A stretch of 64,000 bases of DNA from Prinsepia uniflora (lineage: Eukaryota; Streptophyta; Magnoliopsida; Rosales; Rosaceae), in NCBI GenBank assembly GCA_032719365.1, contig CM064862.1:54589840-54653839 (forward strand). Reading direction: 5' to 3'. Of the stretch, positions 44,201 through 57,369 are shown in pieces. The translations under genes and the position numbers were made by a program. Every line of letters begins with the position of its first letter. Position 1 is the first letter of the stretch. Under the pieces are notes generated by a model. The model searched no databases. It was not told where the DNA came from and saw only the letters and a program-made list of their open reading frames with translations.

Positions 44201-45312
44201 TTCTATTCGGACAAACTACTAGTAGCTAGTTACCTCAAGCTAGCTATTTCTTCATCTTGTCACTCACTCTCTCCTCTAGCCTCTCTCCTTCATTCTTTTC
44301 ATCATCTCTTCTTTACAAACTCTCTTCTTTATTCCCAAAATTTATCATCATTTACATTCACAAACTTTAAATTTTTGTGGGTTATTCAAAAATTCAAAGA
44401 AAAGAAAACGAATTTCCAAAAAAAAATTTCGTTCTTCGTTAATTGACTCGGACTTTTCGTATAAGGTTGTGAAAATTTTGATTTTTTTTCGGTATTTGGG
44501 AAATGAAGGTTTTGATGTTTTGTAGCTTTCATGTGACGATCGTAAAAGCCAAATTGTCTCGAACAGAGCTTGAGTATGATAATGTTAACACATTCTACAG
44601 TTAGCAGGAAGAAAGAGAGAGAAGTTAAAAGTTTTACCATAAACAAACATTGAGAAAAATGATGCTTCTTACTTTTTTGGAGGCAAAAAATAACCTTCGT
44701 CACATATATTTATTGTCTTCCAAATAAGAACTTGAACCTTAGGGTTGTACTTTTCTTTTCTTTTGAGATGAATTCTTATTGGAAATTTTAGTTATTGTGT
44801 TTGGTTCTGAATTCGTTCTATTTTACTGTTAAAATGGACATATCTATTTAAACTATTAAAAACTAGCTATATATGGAGCGAATTGACCGAATTATAGGTC
44901 GAATCAATTTTACACCTAAAATAGACATATTTATTTGAATTGTTAAAAAAATATGTTTAAAAATTAGCCGTTGTAGGAAAATTATGTTGTTATATATAAA
45001 AATTTAAAATAAATGAATTTAATATTCTAAGTTGGTGAAAATATGGAGAGTCTAATTTTAATAACTGTAAAAATTAATTAACTATTAATAATTTTTGAGT
45101 TATTTTAAATTAAATTTGTCAAAAAATTTAATTATCTTGATGTGAATGCTGAGGACGTAGAAATGGAACAGCGGATCCACTCTGTTATTGGGGCCTCTCC
45201 GCACAAGGCGGGCCTCGAACAAATTGGCTTGGCCCGCTTGTTCTTTGTAGATAAAGCACAGACAGACTCTCGCCGAGTCTCAAGGAACGTTCAGTGGCGC
45301 TCAGAGAGCAAA
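44201..45312 (+). promoter_or_regulatory. Upstream region of the CysRS gene
   Basis: This is AT-rich sequence with a pyrimidine-rich CT stretch at 44250-44335, typical of plant promoters or 5' leaders. A diverged direct repeat of about 40 bases occurs near 44827-44866 and 44908-44950 (AAATGGACATATCTATTT / AAATAGACATATTTATTT). I see no certain TATA box. An ATG at 45142 is in frame with the gene start at 45313. Confidence 0.4.
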
Positions 45313-48300
45313 ATGGGCACTCTGCTCAAGTTCTACAGACCCTTGTTCTCAGTCCCCTACTCGACGCGGACGGTTCAACCCGGAACTCAGCGGTTCCACA
45401 GCTTATTCAAGCCCGAAAGGAGAATTCGCTGCGTGAGTACTTCAAGCCACTCTCAGCCGTCGATTGTAGGCATCGGGAAGTCAGAGAGTACAGAATCATC
45501 GGAGCTGTGGCTGCACAACACAATGAGTAGGAAAAAGGAGGTTTTTCGGCCCAAAATTGAAGGGAAGGTGGGCATGTATGTTTGCGGAGTTACAGCCTAT
45601 GACCTCAGCCATATCGGCCATGCACGGGTCTATGTTAGCTTCGATGTTCTATACAGGTCCATCTCTCTTATCTTTTTTTTTTTTCATTTCCTTTCGGTTT
45701 TTGTTAATGCTGATTTGATCCTTATTGTTTTGTGAAATAGGCAGATATCTTAAGCATTTGGGATATCAAGTCACCTATGTTCGGAATTTCACAGATGTTG
45801 ATGATAAAGTAAGCTTCTTTTCCCTGTTCTAAACATTTCAAGCTATGAAGTTTCAGACTTGGATGATAGGTATTAGTTTTTCAGTTCGATAATATGTTTG
45901 TTTCCTACATACATGGGATTTTTTCCGTTCACATTGTGCTACTTAGTTTCTCTACTGCTAGTTTAATCCGTTGTTTTGAACATCTTGTTCTTAGATGTGG
46001 TGGGTAGCTCTTAAATGTATTGATATGCCTTTGATGAATTTTCGTTTAGAAAGGTTGGATGCCAAGTATCGATTACTTTGCACATTGGTATGACAGGAAA
46101 GCTGAGTCTGCACTTTTCAAATTCTGTAGATAATTGTTCGAGCCAAAGAGTTAGGGGAGGATCCAATTAGTTTGAGCAGACGTTACTGCGAGGAGTTCAA
46201 TCAAGATATGGCCTATCTTTATTGCCTGCCTCCTTCGGTGGAACCACGAGTGTCAGATCATATGCCACAGATCATTGATATGATAAAGAAGGTACTCTTT
46301 TCCAGTCAAATTTTGATTCACTTAATGTATGACGTAGGCTTTCAGCACATTTTCCTTTGTCACCAGGGACATGCACTCACTCTTGTTAGGTTTTTCTTTG
46401 CCCTTTTGTTTCTTTCTTTGGAGGAATTGTTCTTTACGTGTATCCCCTAAATTTTCCTATTAACTGGATCTTTTTCCAAGTTTGTAGATCATAGGTGTAT
46501 AGCGTTCAATGATATGATGTATATTTATAAGACGCATCATTGATGTTTCTGTTATCATGCTCTAATTTAACTGTGTCTATGCATCCCTCTCACCCTCTTG
46601 TTCATATGCTTCCTGGGCAGATTATTGAAAATGGGTATGCCTACATAGTTGATGAGGACGTGTACTTCAGTGTGGACAAACTCCCAGATTATGGACGCCT
46701 ATCTGGGCGAAAGTTGGAAGATAATCGAGCTGGTGAGCGGGTTGCTGTTGATGCAAGGAAGAGGCATCCTGCTGATTTTGCCTTATGGAAGGTAGTGTCT
46801 GCAATAGCTATCAGGAATAAATGATTGTTTTTGTCTCTAAATGCATGACACATAAGGGATGGAAACTTTGACAATTTATTTGCGTTGAAAAAGCTGCCTG
46901 GCTCTTAGCAGATTCATGTTCTTACTATAAAGCATTCTTAATTTGTTTGTTTATAAACGTACACATGCTGACTTGCGATTTATGTTATGGTTGGCTGGGA
47001 TGTTGATTGGATAAGATTGGGTTAGCTGTTTTAACAATATTTTTTTATGTTTACAGTCTGCAAAGGAAGGAGAACCCTTCTGGGAGAGTCCATGGGGCCC
47101 TGGTAGACCTGGATGGCATATTGAGTGCAGTGCCATGAGTGCTGCTTATTTAGGTTACTCTTTTGACATACATGGCGGGGGGATGGACCTTGTGTTTCCT
47201 CACCATGAAAATGAAATTGCTCAGAGTTGTGCTGCATGTGACAACAGTAATGTAAGCTACTGGATACACAATGGTTTTGTCACTATTGACTCAGAGAAAA
47301 TGTCCAAATCACTTGGAAACTTCTTTACTATTCGACAGGTAAAATTGAATTTTTTCTTTCTTATAACTTTTGGCACGCACCTTTGCGATGGGTCCGCCCT
47401 CCAGCTTTAAGAATCAAACTCCTAGCTAACTTAACATTTTTCCTATTACAAATATGTGATAATTCAGGTTATAGATCTTTACCATCCCCTGGCTTTGCGG
47501 CTTTTCTTGCTAGGCACACACTATCAGTCTCCAATCAACTACTCAGATGCGCTGCTGGAAAGTGCTTCAGACAGGATTTTCTATATTTATCAGGTACTAT
47601 AGCATCCTACTCCTCCGGATCAAAGATAGAAGAAACCTCTCCTCTCACTCCTCCTATCCAACACTGCACACATGAACGCAAAGACATCACATGTGCAATA
47701 TTGAGAGTGAAACACCTAAGTTGTTGTGATCTGTTCCAATCTTCTGTTGTTCAGACCAATCTATCTGCTTTTGGTCCTTGATAGAAATTGAAGTTTTTTT
47801 TATCCTTCTTCTGTTTTTTCCTGATTTTGTGATGGGCTATCTATCCATTAATATATTGGTTCCATTCTTCTTTTGATCAAATTTACTTCGGTTGCAGACA
47901 TTACACGATTGTGAAAGTGCTCTAAACCAACATGAGGTGGTAACCCTGACAGATACCATCCCTCCTGATACAGTGAACAGCATCAAAAACTTGTATAATG
48001 TCTTTGTTACATCAATGTCAGATGATCTTCACACTCCTGTGGTTTTGGCTGCACTATCAGACCCATTAAAAACTATCAATGATCTGCTACATACTCGTAA
48101 GGTAGTGGGTCATGCTTACTCATTCATTTTAAACTTTGTGGCTAATTGATCGCAGCATGTTTTGGAGTTGATGCTTTTGGTTGGAGTGCAAATAATGTAG
48201 GGTTAGTTTTGCATTACATGTCAAATGAGGATTGAAAGCTTGTTGAACCCAACTATCTCGAGTTACAATAAACCAAAATTTGTAAGCTAATGTGTTCAAC

Positions 48301-49212
48301 CTGTTTCTTATCTTTGAAATGTTCAACCTAGGAACGAAAAACTTGCTAACTTGGTAATGGTAGTTTGAGAATTCTGACTCTGTTCCTTCTCCTGGCTGTA
48401 TTAGTCATGCACTTATTTCTCACTCATCATATAGATTGTACTCATCTTACAGGGGAAAAAGCAATTAATGCGGATAGAGTCTCTTTCAGCCTTTCAGAAG
48501 ACAATTAGGAATGTTTTGAGCATTTTAGGCTTGATGCCTGAAAGTTATTCCGAGGTATGGGAGTTGTCGTCCAGAGATTACTAATCATTGCATTATGAGT
48601 TTATGGCTTCTTTTCGTCCAGAGATTACTAATCATTGCATTATGAGTTTATGGCTTCTTTTTATTTCTTTATTTTTACTAAAATTAACCATAAATTGACT
48701 GTGTATTTCTCTATTTGCATAAACTAGTTTGATTCTTGGACAAAATTTGACCCCTTCCCAAGTATATGGGGACCTCTGTTAAGGAAAAATGATCAGTCCA
48801 ATCAGAGTTCTGTAACCCTTTCTACAATTGTTTCCTAACCATGGTTGGTATTGAAAGTGAACAAACCCTGTAACTCTAAACGCATCTATGAGCTGCTTGG
48901 TCTAATTGTTGGCACTTCCTTCCCGATCACTTGGGTTTATTGTTGAACCTATAAGCTTTTTTTTTTTTACTCCAGATTCTGCAGCAGCTAAGAGATAAAG
49001 CCTTGAAGCGGGCAAAGTTAACAGAGGATCAAGTATTGAAAAAGATAGAGGAAAGAACTGCAGCAAGGAAGAACAGAGAGTATGAAAGATCCGACACAAT
49101 AAGAAAAGAATTGGCTGCTATGGGAATTGCTGTGATGGACAGCCCAGATGGGACGACATGGAGACCAGCTATACCTCTTGCAATTCAAGAGCAGCAAGTT
49201 GCAGCAACTTAA
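45313..49212 (+). CDS. Cysteinyl-tRNA synthetase, organellar type (9 exons)
   Basis: It charges tRNA-Cys with cysteine for protein synthesis, probably in chloroplast and mitochondrion. Exons by frame and GT-AG sites: 45313-45656, 45745-45808, 46130-46291, 46621-46791, 47057-47338, 47468-47593, 47898-48101, 48453-48554, 48976-49212. Together they make 563 codons with no break, the size expected for the plant organellar enzyme. Residues 1-70 are basic and Ser/Thr-rich like a transit peptide (MGTLLKFYRPLFSVPYSTRT). The class I signatures are HIGH (100-103) and KMSKS (328-332). Zinc ligands fit C91, C271, H296 and E300. The C-terminal part (about 345-563) carries the helical and anticodon-binding domain. 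An upstream in-frame ATG at 45142 would add 57 less transit-like residues, so I chose 45313. It converges on the galactosyltransferase gene. The Arabidopsis counterpart is, to my memory, the SYCO gene. Confidence 0.95.
48568..48661 (+). repeat. 47-bp direct duplication in CysRS intron 8
   Basis: A 47-base unit beginning CGTCCAGAGATTACTAATCA occurs twice in tandem, almost identically. It is intronic and does not touch the splice sites. Confidence 0.9.
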
Positions 49213-49817
49213 ATAGCTCTTGTCAAGATTGTTTTTACTTTGGAAGATCATATACCATATAGGATTAGGGCATTCAATATTTTCTGACAATTTTGAAAAA
49301 TAGGTGTTCTGTTTCCTGTGAATGATAGTAGATTTCTTAAAATTCAAGCTCAGAAATTCGAGTTCAGAAATCATGAGAGCAAATTTGATTAAGAAATCTA
49401 CCAAGTATTGGCGAGTCTGGTTCCCAATTTTTATGGTTTGTCAATGAATAACTTTGGGTTTATCAACTCAGTTCGTATATTTCCTAGTCTTCTGATGCGT
49501 TGTGTACCACAAAAGCAGTTTTGATATCACTGACCGTAAAAAATAGAACATATCAAGTTCATACAAAAGTATCTACGGTACAACTCATCCAACCGCTATC
49601 ACCCACTGCAGTGGGCGGTTTAATGAACCCTTACAAGAAAAGAACGAAAAATTTTTGCCCGACATTCAGCCTTAAAAGAATGTTCTTGCAAATCCACTGC
49701 AACCCTCAGCACTTCAGTTGAACACGTAAATGGACATGATCATCCAACGTATTCCGATGCTCCAGCAAAAATGGTCGGAATGATTTCTTTTCTAACAAAT
49801 GATTACATCGGCATTGA
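49213..49817. other. Convergent 3' regions of two host genes
   Basis: The two stop codons are 605 bases apart and face each other. The interval must hold both 3' untranslated regions. It is AT-rich; no further gene is seen. Confidence 0.7.
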
Positions 49818-52800
49818 TCAAGCCAAAGAACACACCTTGTCTGGAAAATTGGAAGTGTTAAATGGAAATTGTCAACACAAAGTTCGAGCATCAAGTCAAA
49901 CATGACACCAACGATTAATATTTATTTATGAAAATTTCGTTGGTTAATCAATTTGAAGTGTCCTTTGCTTTCTAATTTAGTATTTTCTCTCAAGCTAGAA
50001 CATCTCAAATCCATTATACATCCTGTAATCCAACTATTTAAAAGAAGCAAGTTTGGTGAGACAAGGAGAGCTTTTTTTTTTTCTTTGACAAAAGAAATAC
50101 CGAAGCATGTAATGAATTTACCTTGTTTAATACTACCACAGCAAAGGCGGTTGTCATCTATATAAGTGGCTTGGAGACCCATCATCCATGAACCCACTGA
50201 AACATCATCATGTGCATAAGTCTTCAAAGATACACTGCATATGAAAGGAAACAAAAATGAGGCCAGGGTTTATTCACATGATAATGAAACGCATAAACCA
50301 ATTCCAACAAATTCACTCCCACAACCACTGATGCAATACAATCAAAGCATACGATCAGCTTGATAACTTGTAACAAAATTATCCAAATGGGAATTTTTTT
50401 CCCAAGCTATAGCATTGACAACAAACCTGTTTATGTTTATATACTGAGCTAAATTCTTGGATAGTATTATGAGTGAACTACTTGCATGACGGAAGTACCT
50501 GAAAGAGAAAAGCACAGCCCATTAGATTTTTAGGACAATGATTAAGAATCTCGAATGACCTCCCTATTTTAACTTTTTACTAAAGATTGTGTATGTGTTT
50601 ATGTGCACAACCATCTATATCAACTATCAGCGCGTCACAAAGATTCAATATCAACAGGATGCTGTTTTCTTCTGTAGGATGATAACTTACGATTTCTGGT
50701 CCCCAAATTTCCACCAGTCAGGTTCATACCAAGTCTTTCCTCTGAAATTCAGAACATTTTTTATACTCAATGGGTGCACTATGTTAACCTTATAAACCAT
50801 GATATTACTAAATAAAATTGAAAATTTGCAATCAATTTGCACAAAGGTATAGGACAGTAAAGTATATACTCTTCAGAAATCACATCTCCTGACTTCATGC
50901 AACCAATATAAGCACTGTCTTGAGTACGGCGATGTTCAAGAAATCCTATTACCCCCTCTGTTATGTCAGGAAAAGATATTGTAAATGATCAATAAAAACG
51001 TTTAATGAATAAGTGCAAATCTTTCTAGAATGTTCTCACAAATTAAGGGAATGGAGTTTCTACCAAGATCAAGATTGATATTGTCCTCAACTTTGACATA
51101 AAACTCAGCATCCCAGTTTTGAACTGCAGTACTGAAAAAGAACTTTGCTTTTTTGGGCAACTCTTCCTCCGCCTCCTCATGACCTTCCTAATATAAAAAC
51201 AACACATACTCAAATTATATATTTCTCATGTCCATAATATCAAATTATCAATTATATAAGAAGCAACCTACTATTATCATTAGATGCTGTACTTTCGGTT
51301 GATTATATCTCGCCCAAGATAATAGAATAAAAGCCCAATCATTAAATATAAATATGACATCCACCATGCCTCCACAAATCAGATTTTTAGTAAATATTAC
51401 CTAAAAACATTTCCAAGGATTTCTTTCTAATTGGCATTACTAGTAACATTACTAACATATCATTATATCACAACTGGCTACCAAATACTAGCAGTCTGGG
51501 GCATTTTATTGCTTACAAGAATCAGGAAATCCTTTGTTGAGCGACTTTCCCTATCAATATTGCGATCTAAGCTATCACCCCGATTGGCACTGCAAGTTCA
51601 AAGCGAGAAATTTGTGAGAAGGGTGTCCCTATTAGCCACAACAATTATAACAGTAGAGTGGCTCAACAAGAAAATAAAATAAGAGCCAGGAAAGCACACA
51701 AAGTACAAAAATTGGGCTTTAAGTGTGAGGAATAACCTCCGACCAATTACAAAACGTATGATTACTCCTCTTTCTTCTAGTTTTCTCATAGCATCACCTG
51801 CAAACGGTAGGAATAACCAATAGTTGTTAGTATATCAGTTTAATTATTCCTTACAATATGGTTAGTCCCGAATCTACATTGTCTTCCACCTCCAGTACAT
51901 ACACACAGGGTGCCTGTTGTAGAATGCTGGGGGTCACCATGGTAAATTCAAACCTCACACAGTTACCACGCATTGGAATATCCGATATAACTTGACAAAT
52001 GGACATATAATCATGCTAATATAGCATATCTAACAGCTTTAATTTGATATGTAATTTACATTCAATTCTCAAATTCACTACTCAAAATTGGGAAGTTCGG
52101 AATAATGAAAAATACTTTGACTTTCACAAAAAGTATTTTAACATGGAAATAACAACTAAAACTTTTAAGCTCAAAATACCTTCAAGACATTAACGGACAC
52201 GAATATCTGGGAGTATAGTCTCAATCAATGTGCATTGCAAACTCATACAATAAGAGGAACTTAACGCTTAAGACTGAAAATCAAAATGCCATCCAAATTA
52301 AAACCCTGCAACCATAAGTTATAATCCTAACATTTATCAGAGCAACACTATATATGCATACATTTCCATTAAATATTCCAACTGACCTTTAGGCATCCAA
52401 GACCCTCTAAACATATTTCGGTTCAAATGACTACCAAATCCAGTGTAAACTCCAATAACAGCGAGCAATTGACCAGAAGAAGACACTTTCTGTTGCAAGT
52501 GGTTCTTGAGGTACCCTTGACTCTTGGCCAACGTCAAGTCCATCTCAGTTTCCACAATCCTCCTCTCCAGATCTCTAAAATCACATTACTATTAATAACG
52601 AGAGTAAAAAATCGCACAATTCAAGTATTTGATTAAGGGAAACAAAAAGTAGGAGCATACTTGCATCCAAGGACTGTCAACTTGTCTTCAACTGAAAGAA
52701 CCTTTGGTCTCTGAGAAAAAGATAGAAATATCACTAAGTGACATTATAAATTCATTCACTATATGTCATTTTGGTTGTTCGGTTAACTTAGAAATCGAAA

Positions 52801-53411
52801 TTGAACAAAGTCACATTCTTTCTGTACCCAGAAAAGGCTAAAATGAGCTAGATCAAATCGAAAATGAACAAAGTCACATTCTTTTCGTACCCAGAAAAGG
52901 CTAAAATGAGCTCGATCAATGTATTTCCTAGGCCTAATGGTACAAAAACAAAGCTACATCAATGTTCCAAAAAATTGATGTCAGGAAACGAACCTGGCCT
53001 AAATTTTTCTTCAGAAGATTGGAAAGTACCGTCCTGTTCTCTGCATCTTGCCACAACCTGAAAGTCCCAAATAACAAGTCATCAACTTGATAATAACCCT
53101 GCATTCTTAAAATGGTACAACATCACCAAATTGTATCAAATCAGATAGAAAGCGGAGTCAAACAAGAAAAATCAAACTCTTCAAACTAAGTCTCCATTTT
53201 TTAATGACAGATATCAAATCGTAATTTTGAAAATGGAAGTGAAATCCATTTTTCCAAAATTTGGAAGCAATGAAGGAAGGGCGCACCGGCCGGCGACGTA
53301 GAGCCAAGCGACGCAAGAGAAGAAAGCCATGAAAATAGAGGGCTTGGAGGTCTGAAGAGGCTTCGATCTCCATCGCCTATCTGATTTTGTCGTGGTGGGT
53401 AAGCTGTCCAT
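49818..53411 (-). CDS. HPGT1-like: Hydroxyproline O-galactosyltransferase, HPGT1-like, GT31 (12 exons)
   Basis: The family adds the first galactose to hydroxyproline of arabinogalactan proteins in the Golgi. Exons in gene order: 53287-53411, 52994-53057, 52661-52710, 52387-52574, 51737-51797, 51517-51589, 51064-51187, 50870-50957, 50691-50741, 50427-50498, 50122-50234, 49818-49840. They sum to 1032 bases, 343 residues, with every junction in phase at GT-AG sites. A basic N-terminus and one hydrophobic segment (about 25-41, SIFMAFFSCVAWLYVAG) form a type II signal anchor. Family motifs are LLAVIGVYTGFGSHLNRNMF, FRGSWMPKGD, RGVIIRFVIGR, FFFSTAVQNWDAEFYVK, DSAYIGCMKSG, WYEPDWWKFGD and SVGSWMMGLQATYIDDNRLC, ending KVCSLA. 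The metal-binding DDN expected after FYVKV is E221-D222-N223 here. Intron 2 carries a 63-base duplication. Recognition rests on recalled similarity to Arabidopsis HPGT1-3. Confidence 0.93.
52803..52928 (+). repeat. 63-bp direct duplication in HPGT1-like intron 2
   Basis: Two tandem copies of a 63-base unit begin GAACAAAGTCACATTCTTT; they differ at a few bases. It is intronic. Confidence 0.9.
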
Positions 53412-53849
53412 CTCAAATCTCAGAATGAGTAGAGCTTGAGGACAGAGGAAGGGAAGAGTAATAACTAATATGGGGAAGATATTGCAGATGTAAATGAGAA
53501 GCTGATTCAGACAGAAATTATGGAACTGACATAATCGGATTAAGCTAAATATGGTCAGAAATCTGCAAATTCAGAAAGTGTCAGAAGAGCAAAAATAAGC
53601 TTTGATTTTCAGACAAGAGAGAGAGGATTAAGAGGAGCGGTTACTTTCAACTTTCAAGGGCTGGAGAGATTCCGAGGGATCGTGCCCATTTTTGCAAAGA
53701 TGTGGGCCACCAAATTTTATGGATGTGAAGGTGATTCCAGGAAATAAGTTTCGGTTCCTAAAGTTATATATATTTTTTTGGTCCTAACTGATAGTTATAT
53801 GTTATATATACTTGTTTAAGGAAATGATATTCATTTTCATTTTTCAAGA
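53412..53849 (-). promoter_or_regulatory. 5' flank of the HPGT1-like gene
   Basis: It contains the 5' untranslated region and presumed promoter of the minus-strand gene. Purine-rich stretches (53430-53460, 53610-53640) are present. No specific element can be supported. Confidence 0.4.
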
Positions 53850-55194
53850 TGTACTACAAATTAAAGGAGCAACCCTACTTTGCTTTAATTCCAAAGGTAC
53901 ACAACCCTCCTTGCATGACTCAGATGAGGCCTATTATTTTATGTTCTTACCTACAAGATTATCTAGGATCGAGCGGATTATTAGTCCAATTCAATTTGCC
54001 TTTGTAGAGGGCAGACAGATCTCAGATATTATCTTGGTGGCTTCATACTCCTAACAAGAAGAGGGAGGCGGATGGAGAAGATATGGTGCTTAAATTGGAC
54101 ATGACCAAGGCTTATTATGATCGAGTTGACTGGAGATTTTGAAGGCAGTTATGTCTCGGATGAGATTTGATTCAAAGTTTATCAGATGGATCATGGATTG
54201 CGTAATTTCGGTGACTTATAGTCTCTTGGTAAATAGAGAACCATCGGGTTTTATTCAACCTTCTTGGGTATTCGACTAGGTGATCCTTTTTCTCCTTTTC
54301 TTTTTGTTATGAGTCTTTCTGCATTAATGCGTAAGCGAGAAGAGAAGGGGCTAATCAATGGCATTCATCTTGTTCCTAATGGTATGGTTCTCACTCACTT
54401 ATCTTTTGATGATGATTCGATTCTTTTTTGCAAAGTCATGGTTGACGAGGCTAGGAATGTCAAATAGATTCTTGTAATGTATGATGAGGAATCAGGTCAG
54501 CTTATTAATTTTGATAAACTGGGGTTTACTTTAGTCGTGATTACCCTGAGGATAGGAAGGAGCTTCTAGTTCAAACTTTGGGTGTGAAATGGAAAGAAGG
54601 TTTTGGTAAATACTTGGGCTTTATGGCTAATTTTGGCGTATCAAAAAAACAAGTTTTTAAGGAGACCCGGCTTCGCATTGAAAGCAAAATTCATGGTTGG
54701 GCTGAACAGTACCTATCTTTAGCCAGTAAGGAAATTTTACTTAAGGCATTAGCTATGGCTATGCTATATATACTCAATGTCATGTTGTCCCTTGCCTATT
54801 ATGGTTTGTCATCATATCACCCGTATAATGGTTGATTATTGGTGGGGAAATACGGGAAGGAAAACTGGCGTCCACTGGGGGTCGTGGGACAAGTTTTCTG
54901 AACCCAAGATGGTGGGAGGTTTGGGTTTTAAAGATATTTGTTGCTTTAATGTAGTCATGTTTGCTAAGCTTGGTTGGCGTATTTTGAATAATCTTGAGTC
55001 AATAATTTCTATAATCTTAAAGAAGAAGTTATCTGGGTAACCACGTCCTTCATACTAGCTTGCGGGTTGGAAAGGAATTGTTCCGCGTTTACAAATTCTT
55101 AAGGCTGGCCTTCGATGGAGGGTGGAGGATGGCCGAAAGGTTAACATTCGAAAGGACCCATGGCTGCCTTCCAATCGGCTCTTCATCCCTACCT
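53850..55194 (+). pseudogene. L1-type LINE reverse transcriptase remnant
   Basis: Broken plus-strand frames spell the core of a plant L1-like reverse transcriptase in order. They read LIPKVHNPPCMTQMRPI, VLKLDMTKAY, RVDWRF, GIRLGDPFSPFLFVMSLSAL, HLSFDDDSILFC (a decayed form of the F.DD box), KYLGFMANFGVSKKQVF, INGWAEQYLSLASKE-like sequence, YWWGN, VHWGSWDKFSEPKMVGGLGF, FAKLGWRI, and RWRVEDGRKVNIRKDPWLP. Many stops and frameshifts mean it is dead. It is cut at 55194 by L11. No endonuclease part or poly-A tail is seen. Confidence 0.9.
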
Positions 55195-55511
55195 TGTAAC
55201 ACCCCGAAAATGTTAAAAAATGGAAAATGATAAATTTACCCCTATAGGGTCAAAATGTTGACTTTTTGACCGAGATACCTTTAGGACATTCTAAAAAGAC
55301 CGTTATAAAGCTCTCGAGCTCTTAAATACATAAACATGTAGTACGCCGAAAAAAATAAATTGGATACGTTTGTTATGAGCCAAGGATAGCTAGGGGCATA
55401 AAGGTAATTTGGTAATTTTACTATTTGAACATGCGAATCATATGTGTTTCTAGAAAAGTCTAGCTTTCGCCCTCCCAAAATCCTTCTACCAACCTACATG
55501 TGTATAAGTAT

Positions 55512-55527
55512 ATGTGTGTGTGTGTGT
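55512..55527. repeat. (GT)n microsatellite
   Basis: About eight GT units lie in L11. Confidence 0.8.
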
Positions 55528-56815
55528 GTATTGGTTTTGGGGAATCAGTGGAACATGGTTGAAATAGAAGAAAAACAAGCAAAATGAAAAACCAAAGAGA
55601 GAATCAACCCGGGAGAGGGAGAGAAGGAGAAAAGAAGAAAGAAGGAAAAAGCGGGAAAGAACTTGGGAGAAATACTAGAGAGACTGAGACCCTCGAACCT
55701 TGTGATCATGAACAACCTGTAAGGATCAAGTTTTGGCCAAGGGATTGTCGAAGTGATCTGAACCTCTCAGTGCTTAGTTAAGGATCCTATGGTGAAAAAC
55801 AAGTCTTTAGGATCAAGTTGGGACACAAAATTTCCGTTTGGATGCAGGGAAGCCATTGACGAAAGCTTAGAAGATCAAACCATGTGATCTAGGTATGTTT
55901 TCTTAGGCTTTGTGTCGTAGATCCTCTTCTGGGCTTCTGTAGATGCAAATTGGTGATTAGAACGTTGAAATTGGACAAGAAATAGCCAAGTTATGGCCGG
56001 ATTTGGGGCGCTGGGTTGGGCCTTGTGCGCAGGATTGTGGGTCGACCCGGTTGGAGGAAGATGGTGATAGGGCTGCATGTGAAGTCCACGCACAAAGGCA
56101 TTTTGGTGGCGCGTCCGATATTCTTTGGCTGTCTGATAAACACGACAAATGTATATTTCTTAATTCTGCATTTAATGGTACAAAGTTTGGGTTAAATGGA
56201 CATTTATTGAGATAATTATGGTGGTTTAAAGTTTAGGTTCTATTTAAAAACCCTAAATTAATCTAAAAACAATTTTGGAGGAAAATTAGTAGGATTATAT
56301 GAAGGGTAAGATTGGACAAGATGAACTATGATGAATTGGAAGATAAATGAAAATATATGGATGTGGTTAAAATTGTATATATGTTGTAAATATTATGTTT
56401 TATACTTGGATTTGATTTGTGTAATTATACTTGAGACATTAGAAATTAGTTTTATATACATATACGTACGTATGCTTCTCAACATTTGAGTTGCAATTCA
56501 TGTAAGGAAAAAGGAACGATGAACTATCATCGAAAAATGAATATGGGGGAAATTATAGTGTTAAGTTGTGATAATTGGATAAATAATCTTAATAGCTTTC
56601 ATGATTTATAATAGTAAGGTGTGGTGTTTAGCCCTGAAATTATTTAGTGGAATTTACTATGGTTGATTATTAAATGGAAACATATAGATATAAAAAGAAT
56701 CTAAGCTTAAAGTCCTTATAAATATTTGTGAACCTTAATGGTGAATTATAATGAAATTGTAGGATGGAAAGCGATGGAAACATTTACGAACGTAGTCAAG
56801 GAGTATTGGTGTATG

Positions 56816-57369
56816 CATGGGCGGAGCCAGCATAGGCCCAGGGGGATCCTAGGCTCCCATTGAATTATATATTTTTTAATATAATATAATATAATATAAT
56901 ATATTTTAGTTAATTAAAAATTTATTCATAAGAAAGATATATTATATAATTAAAAGTAATTAAATAAGTTGGGATTCACAATCAATTTGAAAATATAATT
57001 TTAGGCGTCCTAATGCACATATATATTATTATCATATATGATTTATAAAAATCATAGTGATATTTTGATATAAAAGTACATAATTCGTATTATAGTTGAT
57101 TTTTTTTTTCAATTTTCAAAATTTTATGCATGTTTATTTTTTTTAATACTTCAATCATAATTTTTTTTTTTGGGAATGCAACAATTTCAAACTTAGAATC
57201 CGTCGAAGGCAGGTAGTATATGGTTTTAGTAAATTAGTAGCATGATATAATTTTTTTATTTTTTTATAATTTAGCTAATTTAACATATATTATGATGAGT
57301 TAAATTACATTAAGTTTTTAAGTATTTAAAAAATGCACTCAGTCAGACGAATTCCTAGCTACGCCACTG
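56816..57369. mobile_element. hAT-type MITE (554 bp) with 8-bp target duplication
   Basis: Perfect 8-base duplications GGTGTATG flank it (56808-56815 and 57370-57377). The ends are imperfect inverted repeats: CATGGGCGGAGCCAG at the left and, inverted from the right, CAGTGGCGTAGCTAG (11 of 15 match). This resembles the CAGGGGCGGAGC termini of Tip100-like hAT elements. It has no coding capacity and is strongly AT-rich, with an (ATAAT)n run at about 56877-56903. It inserted into L11 after that LTR was in place. Confidence 0.92.

Noticed and set aside
44386..44703. 105-residue minus frame upstream of CysRS
   Set aside because: It is AT-rich low-complexity sequence with no recognisable domain; coding not supported.
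53158..53416. Alternative overlapping frames at the HPGT1-like first exon
   Set aside because: Only the frame starting at 53411 continues in phase through eleven further exons.
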